A stretch of 64,000 nt of DNA from JAGVJT01 sp964513205. Lineage in GTDB: Bacteria > Pseudomonadota > Gammaproteobacteria > Legionellales > Legionellaceae. Made by a program: the position numbers and the translations under genes. Position 1 is the stretch's first letter; every line of letters begins with the position of its first letter. The notes beneath the pieces are model-generated. The model was not told the origin of the DNA. It searched no databases and worked only from the letters and a program-made list of their open reading frames with translations. The stretch spans positions 51,892 through 115,891 of the forward strand of contig CAZELP010000005.1 of NCBI GenBank assembly GCA_964513205.1, written 5' to 3'. Shown one piece after another: positions 18,546 to 26,416 of the stretch.

Positions 18546-20327
18546 CTAAGAAAAATCAGCCAAAGTAGGCTCAACAATCTGAATCAATTGAAGCGAATCC
18601 ATCACCACCGATTCAGTCGCAACACCAATACTGAATCCAACCTGGCTCTCGCTTTCAGCAATGCTCCGCTCATAATATGTTTCAAGATTCAGCAAAGGCC
18701 CCCAAGGAGGAATGCCTCCTACCTTCAGTCCATAACGCTCTTCAATGACTTCAGCTGTCTCAAACTCACATTTTTCACCGACAAGCTCGGCCACACGCTT
18801 CATGTCAATTTTCAAATGAACCGGCAAATTAAACTGGTAGTTTTTCTTTGTTTGTTTGCCTTTTAAAATTAATGCCTTAATGCGAACGACATTGGAATCG
18901 TGCTGCGCATCCACTTCATGCACTTGATGGAGAAAATCAAACTCCCGATTTTTAAGCACACGAATGATTTCATTGCGAACATTTTCTGCGCCGTAAAAAA
19001 TATTGGCTTTAATTCGGTTTCCTGCAATCCGCTTCGGATCAGACGGGAACAACGAGGCTTCGCGAATATTTTTTAACTTTAACAAGGTCATGGTCAAGCG
19101 CTCAAGGCCCATGCCAAATCCACCATGCTCCGGCATTCCATATTTAAAAATGCTGAGATAATCTTCAAAATTGGCCGGATCCATGCCTTTTAAGTGAATA
19201 CCTTCTAGCATAGACTCATGGGTATGCCGACGTTGTCCACCCGAAGTAATTTCGGTGCCCGCACACAATAAATCAAATGTATTGGTTAATTCAGGCTGTG
19301 ATGGTTTTGGAAAAGAATAAAACGGACGTTTACTTGTTTTCCAGTCTGTAATAAATACAAGCTCTGTTCCATACGTTTCTAAAGCATATTGGCATAACTC
19401 TTTTTCTGCTGCGGGGCTGAGATCATCTTCATTTCGCTCATCCACTCCAGTACGCTCAAAATAAATTTGCTGCGCAGCCTCAAAAGTAAGACGAGGAAAT
19501 GAAACATCCAACGGTGCTTCTATCAATTGCCCGTCCAGCAACGCCAAAGCATCAGCACAAAAAGCCTTGAGATGGGACAAGATGGCTTTGATGGCTCCTT
19601 CTTGAATATCCATTAATTCGTGCCAATCATCGAAAAATCCCATTTCAAATTCGAATTGCTTTCCTTCTGAAAGATGACGTGTTGTATGTGATTTTTCTGC
19701 TCTAAAGAAAGGCATTAAAGCAAAAACACGCTCATTTACACCGACCATCACCTGTTTATAAAGCTGGCTGCTTTGTGCCAATGTTGCGGTGTATCCGAAA
19801 TAGTCGACATTAAAAAACTCAGCGCCCCCTTCACTGGATGCACCGATAATGTTCGGAGAAAAATATTCGACGGCACCGACAACATCGTGCATATACTGAC
19901 GGTATGCATGTGCAATTTCAGCTTGAATAGTAAAAACAGCTTGAATCTTTCTGTTTCGAAGCGACAAAGCGCGATGATCCAAAATAAAATCCAATTCGTA
20001 AGGGATCTCCGGTTTCACATATTCAATAAGCGGCGGCTCTGTAATTGCAACATCAATATTGATTTCCGGCCGCACCAACTCGACTTTCAGTTGTGCCTTC
20101 TCATTTTGAGATACATCACCGAAAACAGTCAGTACCGATCCCACTTGCAATGCTCGAAGTTTTGTAAAATCATCTGCATTTTCAACAATAATTTGAGATA
20201 AGCCTTTTCTGTCACGCAAAACCAGAAAATATATCTTTCCAAAAGAACGCAAAGCATGCAGCCAGCCTGACACGCGAACACGTTGACCAATATACGACGG
20301 CAAATCAACCGAAAGTACACGCTTCAT
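18546..20327 (-). CDS. aspS: Archaeal-type aspartyl-tRNA synthetase fused to a YbaK-like editing domain
   Basis: 593 residues. Residues 1-100 form the OB-fold anticodon-binding domain; 125-433 form the class II catalytic core, with motif 2 FFRAEKSHTTRHLSE (207-221) and motif 3 GMGLERLTM (405-413) ending in LFPSDPKRI. Those motifs, and the absence of the bacterial GAD insertion, place it in the archaeal/eukaryotic AspRS type (~435 residues), often non-discriminating (Asp-tRNA(Asn) made for GatCAB). Residues ~445-593 are an extra domain resembling YbaK/ProX trans-editing deacylases: VRIKALILKG with the family's conserved lysine (K484) and KVGGIPPWGP. Fused editing by YbaK on an AspRS is unusual. 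AsnRS is less likely from motif 2. AAGAGGAGAT precedes the ATG; it lies 11 bases after the aminotransferase gene. Confidence 0.88.
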   Translation of the reverse strand: MKRVLSVDLPSYIGQRVRVSGWLHALRSFGKIYFLVLRDRKGLSQIIVENADDFTKLRALQVGSVLTVFGDVSQNEKAQLKVELVRPEINIDVAITEPPLIEYVKPEIPYELDFILDHRALSLRNRKIQAVFTIQAEIAHAYRQYMHDVVGAVEYFSPNIIGASSEGGAEFFNVDYFGYTATLAQSSQLYKQVMVGVNERVFALMPFFRAEKSHTTRHLSEGKQFEFEMGFFDDWHELMDIQEGAIKAILSHLKAFCADALALLDGQLIEAPLDVSFPRLTFEAAQQIYFERTGVDERNEDDLSPAAEKELCQYALETYGTELVFITDWKTSKRPFYSFPKPSQPELTNTFDLLCAGTEITSGGQRRHTHESMLEGIHLKGMDPANFEDYLSIFKYGMPEHGGFGMGLERLTMTLLKLKNIREASLFPSDPKRIAGNRIKANIFYGAENVRNEIIRVLKNREFDFLHQVHEVDAQHDSNVVRIKALILKGKQTKKNYQFNLPVHLKIDMKRVAELVGEKCEFETAEVIEERYGLKVGGIPPWGPLLNLETYYERSIAESESQVGFSIGVATESVVMDSLQLIQIVEPTLADFS

Positions 20328-20338
20328 GACATCTCCTC

Positions 20339-21445
20339 TTAAATTTCTACAGCAACATCGAGTACTTCTTTGAGTGCTTCAACAATTTGAATTTGTTGGT
20401 CGAACTCAAGATAAGGATGCATAGGCAAACTCAACACATGTTTTGCTGCGTGCTCTGCAACTGGGAAATGCACTTCTTCTGGAAATAATTTTTTCAGAAT
20501 AGGTTGCTGATGTAATCCATAAGGATAATGAACTGCAGTAGGAATACCTCTTGCTTGCAATCCTTGTTGCACCGCGTTGCGCTCTCGGACCTCAATGGTA
20601 TATTGAGCGTACACGCTTCTATTCCAAGGACGAACAACTGGTGTTCGAATTTCTTTGGGCAACAAAGCGGCGTAACGATCTGCAACCGCTTGTCTTAGTT
20701 CAATTTCCTCGGGAAAAATCGCCATTTTTTCCAGCAAAACAGCGGCTTGAAATGTATCTAATCGACCATTTATTCCCAATCGAGTATGTAAATAACGCTC
20801 AGACTGTCCGTGTAAACGAATTTCTATCATTCGTGTGGCCAATTCATCATCGTTTGTAAAGCAAGCCCCGCCATCCCCATATGCTCCTAAAGGTTTTGAA
20901 GGGAAGAAGCTTGTACATCCAATTGAAGATAATCCCGCAGAACGCGCGCCATGATAAGTCGCGCCAAAGCTTTGAGCTGCGTCTTCAATCACCGGCAAAT
21001 TGTATTTTTCACCAATCGCATTAATTGCCGCCATGTCAGCACATTGCCCATACAAGCTCACCGGAATAATGGCTTTTGTTTTGGGTGTAATTGCAGCTTC
21101 GATTAGTTCGGCATCAATATTGTAAGTCAATGGATCAATGTCAACAAAAACAGGCTTGGCTCCAAGCAATACAATGACTTCTGCCGTCGCAAAAAAGCTA
21201 AACGGGGTCGTGATCACTTCATCGCCAGCTTCTACCCCTAAAGCCATCAAAGCAATCAATAATGCGTCTGTTCCACTGGCCACTGTAATGGCGTGTTTTA
21301 CACCGACAAAAGAGGCCAAAGCTTTTTCAAGCTCTAATACATCTGGGCCCATGACATAACTTGCTTGATTCATAATCGTTTTGAAGCGTTCAAACAAGGG
21401 GGCTTCAATCCGTTTCGATTGAGTTTTAAGATCAATAAACTGCAT
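20339..21445 (-). CDS. DegT/DnrJ/EryC1 family PLP aminotransferase (WbpE-like)
   Basis: 368 residues. It is a fold-type I, PLP-dependent sugar aminotransferase: SGTDALLIAL (PLP phosphate loop), DPLTYNID, VIEDAAQSFGATY with the PLP-ring aspartate, and FFPSKPLGAYGDGG with the Schiff-base lysine. The start MQFIDLKTQ and the HYPYGLHQQPILKK segment near the C terminus are characteristic of the WbpE branch, which aminates UDP-3-keto sugars for O-antigen or capsule. No other sugar-nucleotide genes are adjacent, so its pathway is not visible here. It has its own strong promoter and probably heads a two-gene operon with the tRNA synthetase. The ATG has AGGA/GAAGGA seven bases upstream. Confidence 0.92.
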   Translation of the reverse strand: MQFIDLKTQSKRIEAPLFERFKTIMNQASYVMGPDVLELEKALASFVGVKHAITVASGTDALLIALMALGVEAGDEVITTPFSFFATAEVIVLLGAKPVFVDIDPLTYNIDAELIEAAITPKTKAIIPVSLYGQCADMAAINAIGEKYNLPVIEDAAQSFGATYHGARSAGLSSIGCTSFFPSKPLGAYGDGGACFTNDDELATRMIEIRLHGQSERYLHTRLGINGRLDTFQAAVLLEKMAIFPEEIELRQAVADRYAALLPKEIRTPVVRPWNRSVYAQYTIEVRERNAVQQGLQARGIPTAVHYPYGLHQQPILKKLFPEEVHFPVAEHAAKHVLSLPMHPYLEFDQQIQIVEALKEVLDVAVEI

Positions 21446-21475
21446 GAGAGTCCTTCAAGAGGTCAAAAAAAATAG

Positions 21476-21504
21476 ATTATACTGATAAGTCGAAGCGCTG
21501 CCAA
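21476..21504 (-). promoter_or_regulatory. Sigma-70 promoter of the aminotransferase-tRNA synthetase operon
   Basis: On the minus strand TTGGCA (21499-21504) and a consensus TATAAT (21476-21481) are separated by 17 bp, about 30 bases before the aminotransferase start codon. It is among the best promoter matches in the window. Confidence 0.72.
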
Positions 21505-21528
21505 CTTAGACACATCGTCAAACCACGG

Positions 21529-21777
21529 CTATCCCATTAAAAATGTGACGTCTTTCTGAGCGGAGCGAAGAATCTCCTGCAAGGAAGCACATTTATGTTC
21601 ATTCATCACTTCCCATAATCGTTGTATCGGGTTGAGATTAGGGCTATAGGGTGGAAGGAAATGTAATTTTATGTTCAATGCATCAGCTCGTTCAGCCACT
21701 AATGTAGAGCGATGGTATGGTGCTTTATCTAAAATTAAATGAACGATCTTCTCGTTATATATGCATCTATGCGACTC
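21529..21777 (-). pseudogene. IS630-family transposase remnant (C-terminal end)
   Basis: The minus strand encodes about 75 residues ending at TAG (21529-21531). They include VHLILDKAPYHRSTLV, then HFLPPYSPNLNPIQRLW and EVMNEHKCASLQEIL. This is the second catalytic aspartate region and the LPPYSP-NLNPIE-LW block of IS630/Tc1-mariner DDE transposases. The catalytic glutamate of NPIE is Q here (NPIQ), the first catalytic aspartate and the N-terminal half are missing, and the frame is closed by a stop just upstream (near 21778). It is therefore a dead fragment. The terminal codons overlap a sequence (21523-21549) repeated at 39420 and 62985. The remaining bases up to 22008 hold no gene that I can support. 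Confidence 0.82.
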
Positions 21778-22008
21778 TCACGTTATCAACTGAAATTAAT
21801 GAATAACACTGACCAAAATTTATCACTTCCTCTCGCCTATGAGTTCGGAATATACTTACTATGGGGGTCCACCTCCAAATTCCGGATTGTGGCAAGTCAG
21901 CCGAACAATGTAGAACTTTGAAACCAAATCCAACTTATCACATCTTTAATTTTGGCTTCAACATACTCCATATTTGAACAAGTTAATGCGTTTACCGAGG
22001 AAATCTCA

Positions 22009-22092
22009 ATGAAGATTGTTATAGAGTACATAAAAGACTCTAAAAAACATAAAATAGATAGAACACAACGCCATTTGGCAGAAATTAAATGA
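22009..22092 (+). CDS. Small ORF coupled to the GrpB-GNAT gene
   Basis: 27 codons (begins MKIVIEYIKDSKK, ends RTQRHLAEIK). The ATG has a good GAGG eight to nine bases upstream, and its TGA overlaps the ATG of the next gene as ATGA. The downstream gene has no Shine-Dalgarno sequence of its own, so this peptide's translation would deliver ribosomes to it. It could be a genuine leader or the stump of a deleted gene beside the IS630 debris. It is highly basic; no homology is claimed. Confidence 0.45.
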   Translation: MKIVIEYIKDSKKHKIDRTQRHLAEIK

Positions 22093-23441
22093 CGGCAGCT
22101 ATATCATACAAAGTAGAGATGGTTCCATATGACATGCGTTGGTCTGAGCTATTTAGAAACGAGGCTAATCTTATTCAAAAAGCTTTAGGCGCATACCTTA
22201 AAGAAATTTATCATATCGGCAGCACCAGTATTCCTGGTATGCCAGCAAAACCTGCCATTGATATGATGCTGGTACTCGATAATGTAGATGATATTCATGC
22301 TATATCGGAAAAATTAACTCTATTAAATTATGACTCAATCCGACGTCAAATCATTCCTCATGTAAGCTTCTTTACAAAACGGCAAGATCAAACAATCCGG
22401 TTTCATTTACATCTGCATGAAAGAGGAAGCCCTCAAATCAATCGTCATATTAATTTCAGAGATTACGTTATCCAACATCCCAACGTAGCCGATGATTATG
22501 CAAAACTTAAAATACAACTGGCAACTCAATTTCCTGATGATATCTATTCTTATGTTTCTGGAAAAGATAAACTTGTTCAAGAAATTGACACAAAAGCCAA
22601 ACTATGGCGAGAAAGAAAGAGAGATTACGTGTTGTCAAACACAGGACCACTTGCTAAAGACTGGTCTCATGACAAACTAGTCAAAGCAATGGAAGCTAAT
22701 CTAAATATCCATATGACCCATTTTGCTCAATACTTAAATCACGTTGAACTGATCAGAATCCCTGGCTTTACTTTAGTCAATTCGGGATTAACAGATGACA
22801 CGTTTAATTATGCAATTGATGCTGATTTTTCTTCAGCAGATGCTAATAAAAAGATTTCAGAAGTGACCGATTACTTTGAGCAGAAAAAAACTCCCTTTTC
22901 ATGGTGGATAAGTCCCCATGATCAACCTGCGAATTTATCAACACATTTGGAAAATTATGGTTATAAAAATACAGAAAATAATTGTGCGATGTATTTTGAT
23001 TTAGATGCATGGGATGAGCATATTTCTTCGATACCAGAACTCAAAATTATTCGTGCAACGGATGAAAAAACACTCCTTGATTTTGCATTAGTACTTGCCA
23101 ATGATGAGGCTGCATTTAAAACTTACTTCTCATGGATTGCTTCAATTTTAACCGATGATGATCCAATTGAATATTATGTTGGGTATGTTGATGGAAAACC
23201 TGTCGTACGTGGCTTGTCCTGCTATTTTGCGCAAGTGGCAGGATTACATTGGTTATCAACCGCACCCACTGAACGTAGAAAAGGTTATGCTAAAGCCATG
23301 CAAGAATTTCGATTAAAGCGAGCAAAAGAGCTTGGCTATCACATTGCAGTTTTGCAGGCATCGGATGAAGGTTACCCACTATATCGGCAGTTAGGATATA
23401 AGGAATGCGGCCATTTTCGAGAATACAAAAAACTACAATAG
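22089..23441 (+). CDS. GrpB (UPF0157) - GNAT acetyltransferase fusion protein
   Basis: 450 residues. The N-terminal ~180 residues are a GrpB/UPF0157 domain of the nucleotidyltransferase superfamily: VPYDMRWSELF, YHIGSTSIPGMPAKPAIDMM (GS-type active-site loop with the acidic D) and FRDYVIQHP. The C-terminal part (about 200-450) is an acetyltransferase; the acetyl-CoA-binding region is WLSTAPTERRKGYAKAMQ (R/QxxGxG/A-like) and it ends ASDEGYPLYRQLGYKECG. GrpB proteins have no settled function, some having been associated with CoaE or with acetyltransferases. Translation starts inside an ATGA overlap with a 27-codon ORF. A second GNAT gene follows 19 bases later, so the cluster may be a resistance or modification module. 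Confidence 0.9.
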   Translation: MTAAISYKVEMVPYDMRWSELFRNEANLIQKALGAYLKEIYHIGSTSIPGMPAKPAIDMMLVLDNVDDIHAISEKLTLLNYDSIRRQIIPHVSFFTKRQDQTIRFHLHLHERGSPQINRHINFRDYVIQHPNVADDYAKLKIQLATQFPDDIYSYVSGKDKLVQEIDTKAKLWRERKRDYVLSNTGPLAKDWSHDKLVKAMEANLNIHMTHFAQYLNHVELIRIPGFTLVNSGLTDDTFNYAIDADFSSADANKKISEVTDYFEQKKTPFSWWISPHDQPANLSTHLENYGYKNTENNCAMYFDLDAWDEHISSIPELKIIRATDEKTLLDFALVLANDEAAFKTYFSWIASILTDDDPIEYYVGYVDGKPVVRGLSCYFAQVAGLHWLSTAPTERRKGYAKAMQEFRLKRAKELGYHIAVLQASDEGYPLYRQLGYKECGHFREYKKLQ

Positions 23442-23460
23442 TCATAGTATGAGGTAAAAA

Positions 23461-23967
23461 ATGAAATTTAATATTGTTCCCATAGAAGAAAAACACATAG
23501 AAGGGTTTTGGCATGCTGTTGATAGTGTCGCTAGAGAACGCAAATATTTGGCGTTTTTAGAGGGACCGCCCATACATACCACAATCAGCTTTGTTCAAAA
23601 CAATATCAACGAAGGTTGGCCACATTTTGTCGCATTAAGTGAAGAAAAAATCATTGGTTGGTGTGACATAACATCACTTGATCGCCCTGTATTTGCTCAT
23701 GTTGGATCTTTGGGTATTGGAGTATTAGCAGATTATCGTGGACAAGGCGTTGGCGAAGCTCTAATCAGGGCAGTACTTCATCAGGCGAAAATAAAAGGAT
23801 TAACCCGTATTGAATTAACTGTATTTGAGCATAATAAGCCCGCTATCGCGCTTTATGAAAAGATAGGCTTTGTTGTGGAAGGCATTCATAAAAATAAGAG
23901 CTGTATTGATGGGAAATATGAAAACCATATTTTTATGGCACTGTTGTGTGATCCAATGGCTTCATAA
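23461..23967 (+). CDS. GNAT family N-acetyltransferase
   Basis: 168 residues, a single GNAT domain. The acetyl-CoA pyrophosphate loop is GVLADYRGQGVGEALIRA (Q/RxxGxG), followed by IELTVFEHNKPAIALYEKIGF, the usual beta5-alpha4 region, and a terminal ENHIFMALL typical of RimI/PhnO-like or amino-acid acetyltransferases. The start has TGAGG seven bases upstream. It lies 19 bases after the GrpB-GNAT fusion on the same strand. The substrate cannot be predicted. Confidence 0.92.
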   Translation: MKFNIVPIEEKHIEGFWHAVDSVARERKYLAFLEGPPIHTTISFVQNNINEGWPHFVALSEEKIIGWCDITSLDRPVFAHVGSLGIGVLADYRGQGVGEALIRAVLHQAKIKGLTRIELTVFEHNKPAIALYEKIGFVVEGIHKNKSCIDGKYENHIFMALLCDPMAS

Positions 23968-23993
23968 TTTTAAATTTGCAAGTGAGGATCAAA

Positions 23994-24068
23994 ATGCCTG
24001 ATTGGAATCAAGCTGGTTTTATGGAGTTTCCTTACCCAGAACGAGTTATGATTAAAAAATTAATGTAA
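23994..24068 (+). CDS. Tiny ORF between GNAT and aldo/keto reductase
   Basis: 24 codons (MPDWNQAGFMEFPYPERVM then IKKLM) preceded by GTGAGG at a proper distance. The ribosome-binding site is better than that of many real genes here, and its position in an apparent operon argues that it is translated. It more likely represents the preserved start of a gene whose body has been deleted. No function is claimed. Confidence 0.35.
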   Translation: MPDWNQAGFMEFPYPERVMIKKLM

Positions 24069-24102
24069 ATGATTGTTCAGAAAATTCTTTGAGAGAAAAA
24101 AT

Positions 24103-25059
24103 ATGCAAAAACGTACATTGGGAAAACTCGAGGTTTCTAGTTTAGGCTTAGGTTGTATGGGAATGTCTTTAGGGTATGGACGTTTTGATGATCAACAATC
24201 TATTCGCGTTATTCGCGAAGCCATTGAAAAAGGTGTCACACTGCTCGATACCTCAGACTTATATGGTGATGGTCACAATGAGGTCTTAATTCAAAAAGCT
24301 CTTGCAGGCGGATTAAGAGAAAAAGTCATATTAGCCACGAAGTGCGGTTTTGTCAGCCTGGGAAAAGTAGATGGCTCACCTCAGCACATTAAAAAAGCAT
24401 GTGATGCAAGCTTAAAACGCTTAGGCGTTGATGTTATCGATCTTTATTATCTACATCGTGCAGATAAGTCAGTATCCATTGAGGAATCTGTTGGTGCATT
24501 CGCTGATTTGGTTGCCGCAGGTAAAATTCGTTACGTTGGATTGTCTGAAGTCACCGTACCCACATTAAAAAAAGCAATAGCCGTTCATCCTATTACAGCG
24601 CTGCAATCTGAATATTCATTATGGGAAAGAAAACCGGAACAAAATGGTGTGCTAAGTGCCTGCCAAGAGTTAGACATCGGATTTGTTCCATATTCCCCAT
24701 TAGGTCGAGGTTTTTTATCTGGTCGTTATCGTGATACAGCAAAACTTGAAGAAAATGACTTTCGACGGTTACTGCCTAAATTTAATGGAGAATATCTAAA
24801 ACACAATCTGAAATTGATTGATAGATTAATCGCTTTTGCGAACGATAAACATTGCACACCAGCCCAACTAGCGCTGGCATGGTTACTTTCTCAACATAAA
24901 ACAATTGTTCCTATTCCTGGAACCCGCTCCATTGAGCGTTTAAATGAGAATCTAGGCGCGTTAGAAGTTACTTTATCACCCTCAGAATTAACTGAAATGA
25001 ATCATTGGATGCACACCATGGGTGTACAATATCCTGCACCGCATGATCTTGAGGTGTAA
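24103..25059 (+). CDS. Aldo/keto reductase
   Basis: 318 residues from the ATG at 24103, which follows GAGAG; the in-frame TTG 30 bases earlier has no support and would add a basic stretch outside the fold. The (beta/alpha)8 barrel tetrad is visible: D and Y in LLDTSDLYGDG, K in LATKCGF and H in YYLHRADK. VPIPGTRSIERLNENLGAL near the C terminus is the NADPH 2'-phosphate and adenine site. The sequence starts RTLGKLEVSSLGLGCMGMS, as in bacterial AKR11/AKR13-like NADPH oxidoreductases (pyridoxal or general aldehyde reductases). The substrate is unknown. Same strand as the two acetyltransferases, so possibly co-transcribed. Confidence 0.93.
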   Translation: MQKRTLGKLEVSSLGLGCMGMSLGYGRFDDQQSIRVIREAIEKGVTLLDTSDLYGDGHNEVLIQKALAGGLREKVILATKCGFVSLGKVDGSPQHIKKACDASLKRLGVDVIDLYYLHRADKSVSIEESVGAFADLVAAGKIRYVGLSEVTVPTLKKAIAVHPITALQSEYSLWERKPEQNGVLSACQELDIGFVPYSPLGRGFLSGRYRDTAKLEENDFRRLLPKFNGEYLKHNLKLIDRLIAFANDKHCTPAQLALAWLLSQHKTIVPIPGTRSIERLNENLGALEVTLSPSELTEMNHWMHTMGVQYPAPHDLEV

Positions 25060-25091
25060 AGTGCCTGTTTAATCATATTGTGGCATTCAAA

Positions 25092-25877
25092 TTAAATTTT
25101 TGACCTGACAGACATTTCTCTTTCAGATAATTTTTCAGCATAAAATTGCCAAAGCGATTGATGTAAACCCGTATGCCCAGCATCTCTGCCTAAAATGACG
25201 GAGGAGCAACCCAAGCTATTGGCTTCGGTCAATTTATCGATATACATTTGATCATCTCGATTAGAAATAATCTCATCTGATTCTTGAAAATGAACGATAA
25301 TATCTAAAGATAATCCATGAAGAGAAGCTATCGTATCAATAGGGCGAAGATGATTGTCTCGATAATTTTTAGCCAGAATATTAAGCTCATCTGTTGCACC
25401 CCTTAAATCAATAATTTCCTCTACTGATTTCAAGGGAACATCCAAAATAATCAATCCATTTTGAATCGCCGTTAAAAGCTGTTTTTTCTCTTCGATACCG
25501 ATGCCTATATTTTGAAGCTCGTCACTAAACCGCCCTGTATTTAAAATGGCAATCACGTTAATGAGAGCACCACCCCCAGCCGATCGTCCATAAAGATCAA
25601 TCGACTGCATATTGTCATCAATGATATATTTTTTTAACACATATAAAGCAGGTAATAATTCTGCAATTGTCCCGAATGTTAATTGATTAGGATCATACGT
25701 TTTTTCAGAGATATCATGATCTGGAAAATTAAAGCCAACAAGCGTGGAATCAATCAAACCAGAATCTTTTAAATCTGTGATCAGGTTACAATTTCCTCCG
25801 TAACCATGAAAACAAATCATAACCCTTGAATTTATTCCATGGATGATTGATAGACATAAATCATAATTAAATATCAT
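25092..25877 (-). CDS. Alpha/beta-hydrolase fold protein
   Basis: 261 residues, no signal peptide. HGYGGN near residue 24 provides the oxyanion segment, YGRSAGGGA (about 95-103) is a nucleophile elbow (GxSxG), HFQESDEIISN offers the acidic residue, and DAGHTGLH the catalytic histidine, all in the right order for an alpha/beta hydrolase. It is short and lacks a lid domain. No substrate can be inferred. It is convergent with the aldo/keto reductase and on the same strand as the DUF1398-like gene, 31 bases apart, so the two may form an operon. Confidence 0.72.
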   Translation of the reverse strand: MIFNYDLCLSIIHGINSRVMICFHGYGGNCNLITDLKDSGLIDSTLVGFNFPDHDISEKTYDPNQLTFGTIAELLPALYVLKKYIIDDNMQSIDLYGRSAGGGALINVIAILNTGRFSDELQNIGIGIEEKKQLLTAIQNGLIILDVPLKSVEEIIDLRGATDELNILAKNYRDNHLRPIDTIASLHGLSLDIIVHFQESDEIISNRDDQMYIDKLTEANSLGCSSVILGRDAGHTGLHQSLWQFYAEKLSEREMSVRSKI

Positions 25878-25908
25878 GTTGCCTCAAAAATAATTGACTA
25901 TTATTTGA

Positions 25909-26328
25909 TTAATATGACTCTAAATAATGTTGAGCGTCTTGGCTTAAATAATAAATTTTTCTTGGCACAAGATGAACGCTAACATAAACAATCCCAGCTA
26001 AGGCAATTTCACTATGAAATGCTGTAGCGGACGAAATAATTCCAGAATCAAAATCCATAATTGCTTTCTTTACAGCATCTAAATTAAAAACATCGCCAAT
26101 AGAAAAAGGATACATATCCGATGTTTTATCAATTTCTGAAATAGGCAATGTGAATATAAATTGATTCTTTGAATAAAATAGCAGCTCATTCTTCATCACA
26201 TCATAGGTTTGTCTTACTACTCCTAAATTGGCGAGTCGAGTAGTAAACTCCTCAAAAGAACCTGGATTATTGCAACGGTCTTTACATAATTCCGTTATGG
26301 CTTGTTTTATTTCGTGCAACTCTTTCAT
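25909..26328 (-). CDS. DUF1398-like small protein
   Basis: 139 residues from the ATG at 26328 (GCGAG upstream); an alternative ATG at 26358 would add ten residues (PAVTVARFF). The sequence GSFEEFTTRLANLGVVRQTYD followed by ELLFYSKNQFIF resembles the DUF1398 (YbcV-like) pattern in which a FpeF...L..aGV..Y.vD segment precedes a paired tyrosine strand; the resemblance is moderate. It is cytosolic, and function is unknown in the family. It sits between the hydrolase gene and the terminator of the MerR gene, so it needs its own promoter, which I could not identify. Confidence 0.6.
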   Translation of the reverse strand: MKELHEIKQAITELCKDRCNNPGSFEEFTTRLANLGVVRQTYDVMKNELLFYSKNQFIFTLPISEIDKTSDMYPFSIGDVFNLDAVKKAIMDFDSGIISSATAFHSEIALAGIVYVSVHLVPRKIYYLSQDAQHYLESY

Positions 26329-26366
26329 AAAAAATCTCGCTACAGTAACAGCAGGCATGATACCAA

Positions 26367-26410
26367 AAATCTATGGCATAAAAATACACTCAATATTATG
26401 CCATAGATTT
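26367..26410 (-). terminator. Strong intrinsic terminator of the MerR-TipAS gene
   Basis: A perfect 15-bp inverted repeat (26367-26381 with 26396-26410; core CTATGGCATAA/TTATGCCATAG) with a 14-base loop begins seven bases after the merR stop. It is followed on the minus strand by five T residues. Confidence 0.8.
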
Positions 26411-26416
26411 AACCCG

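Noticed and set aside
21739..21921. Plus-strand ORF of 60 codons beside the IS630 remnant
   Set aside because: It overlaps the transposase remnant antisense, lacks a ribosome-binding site and shows no motif.
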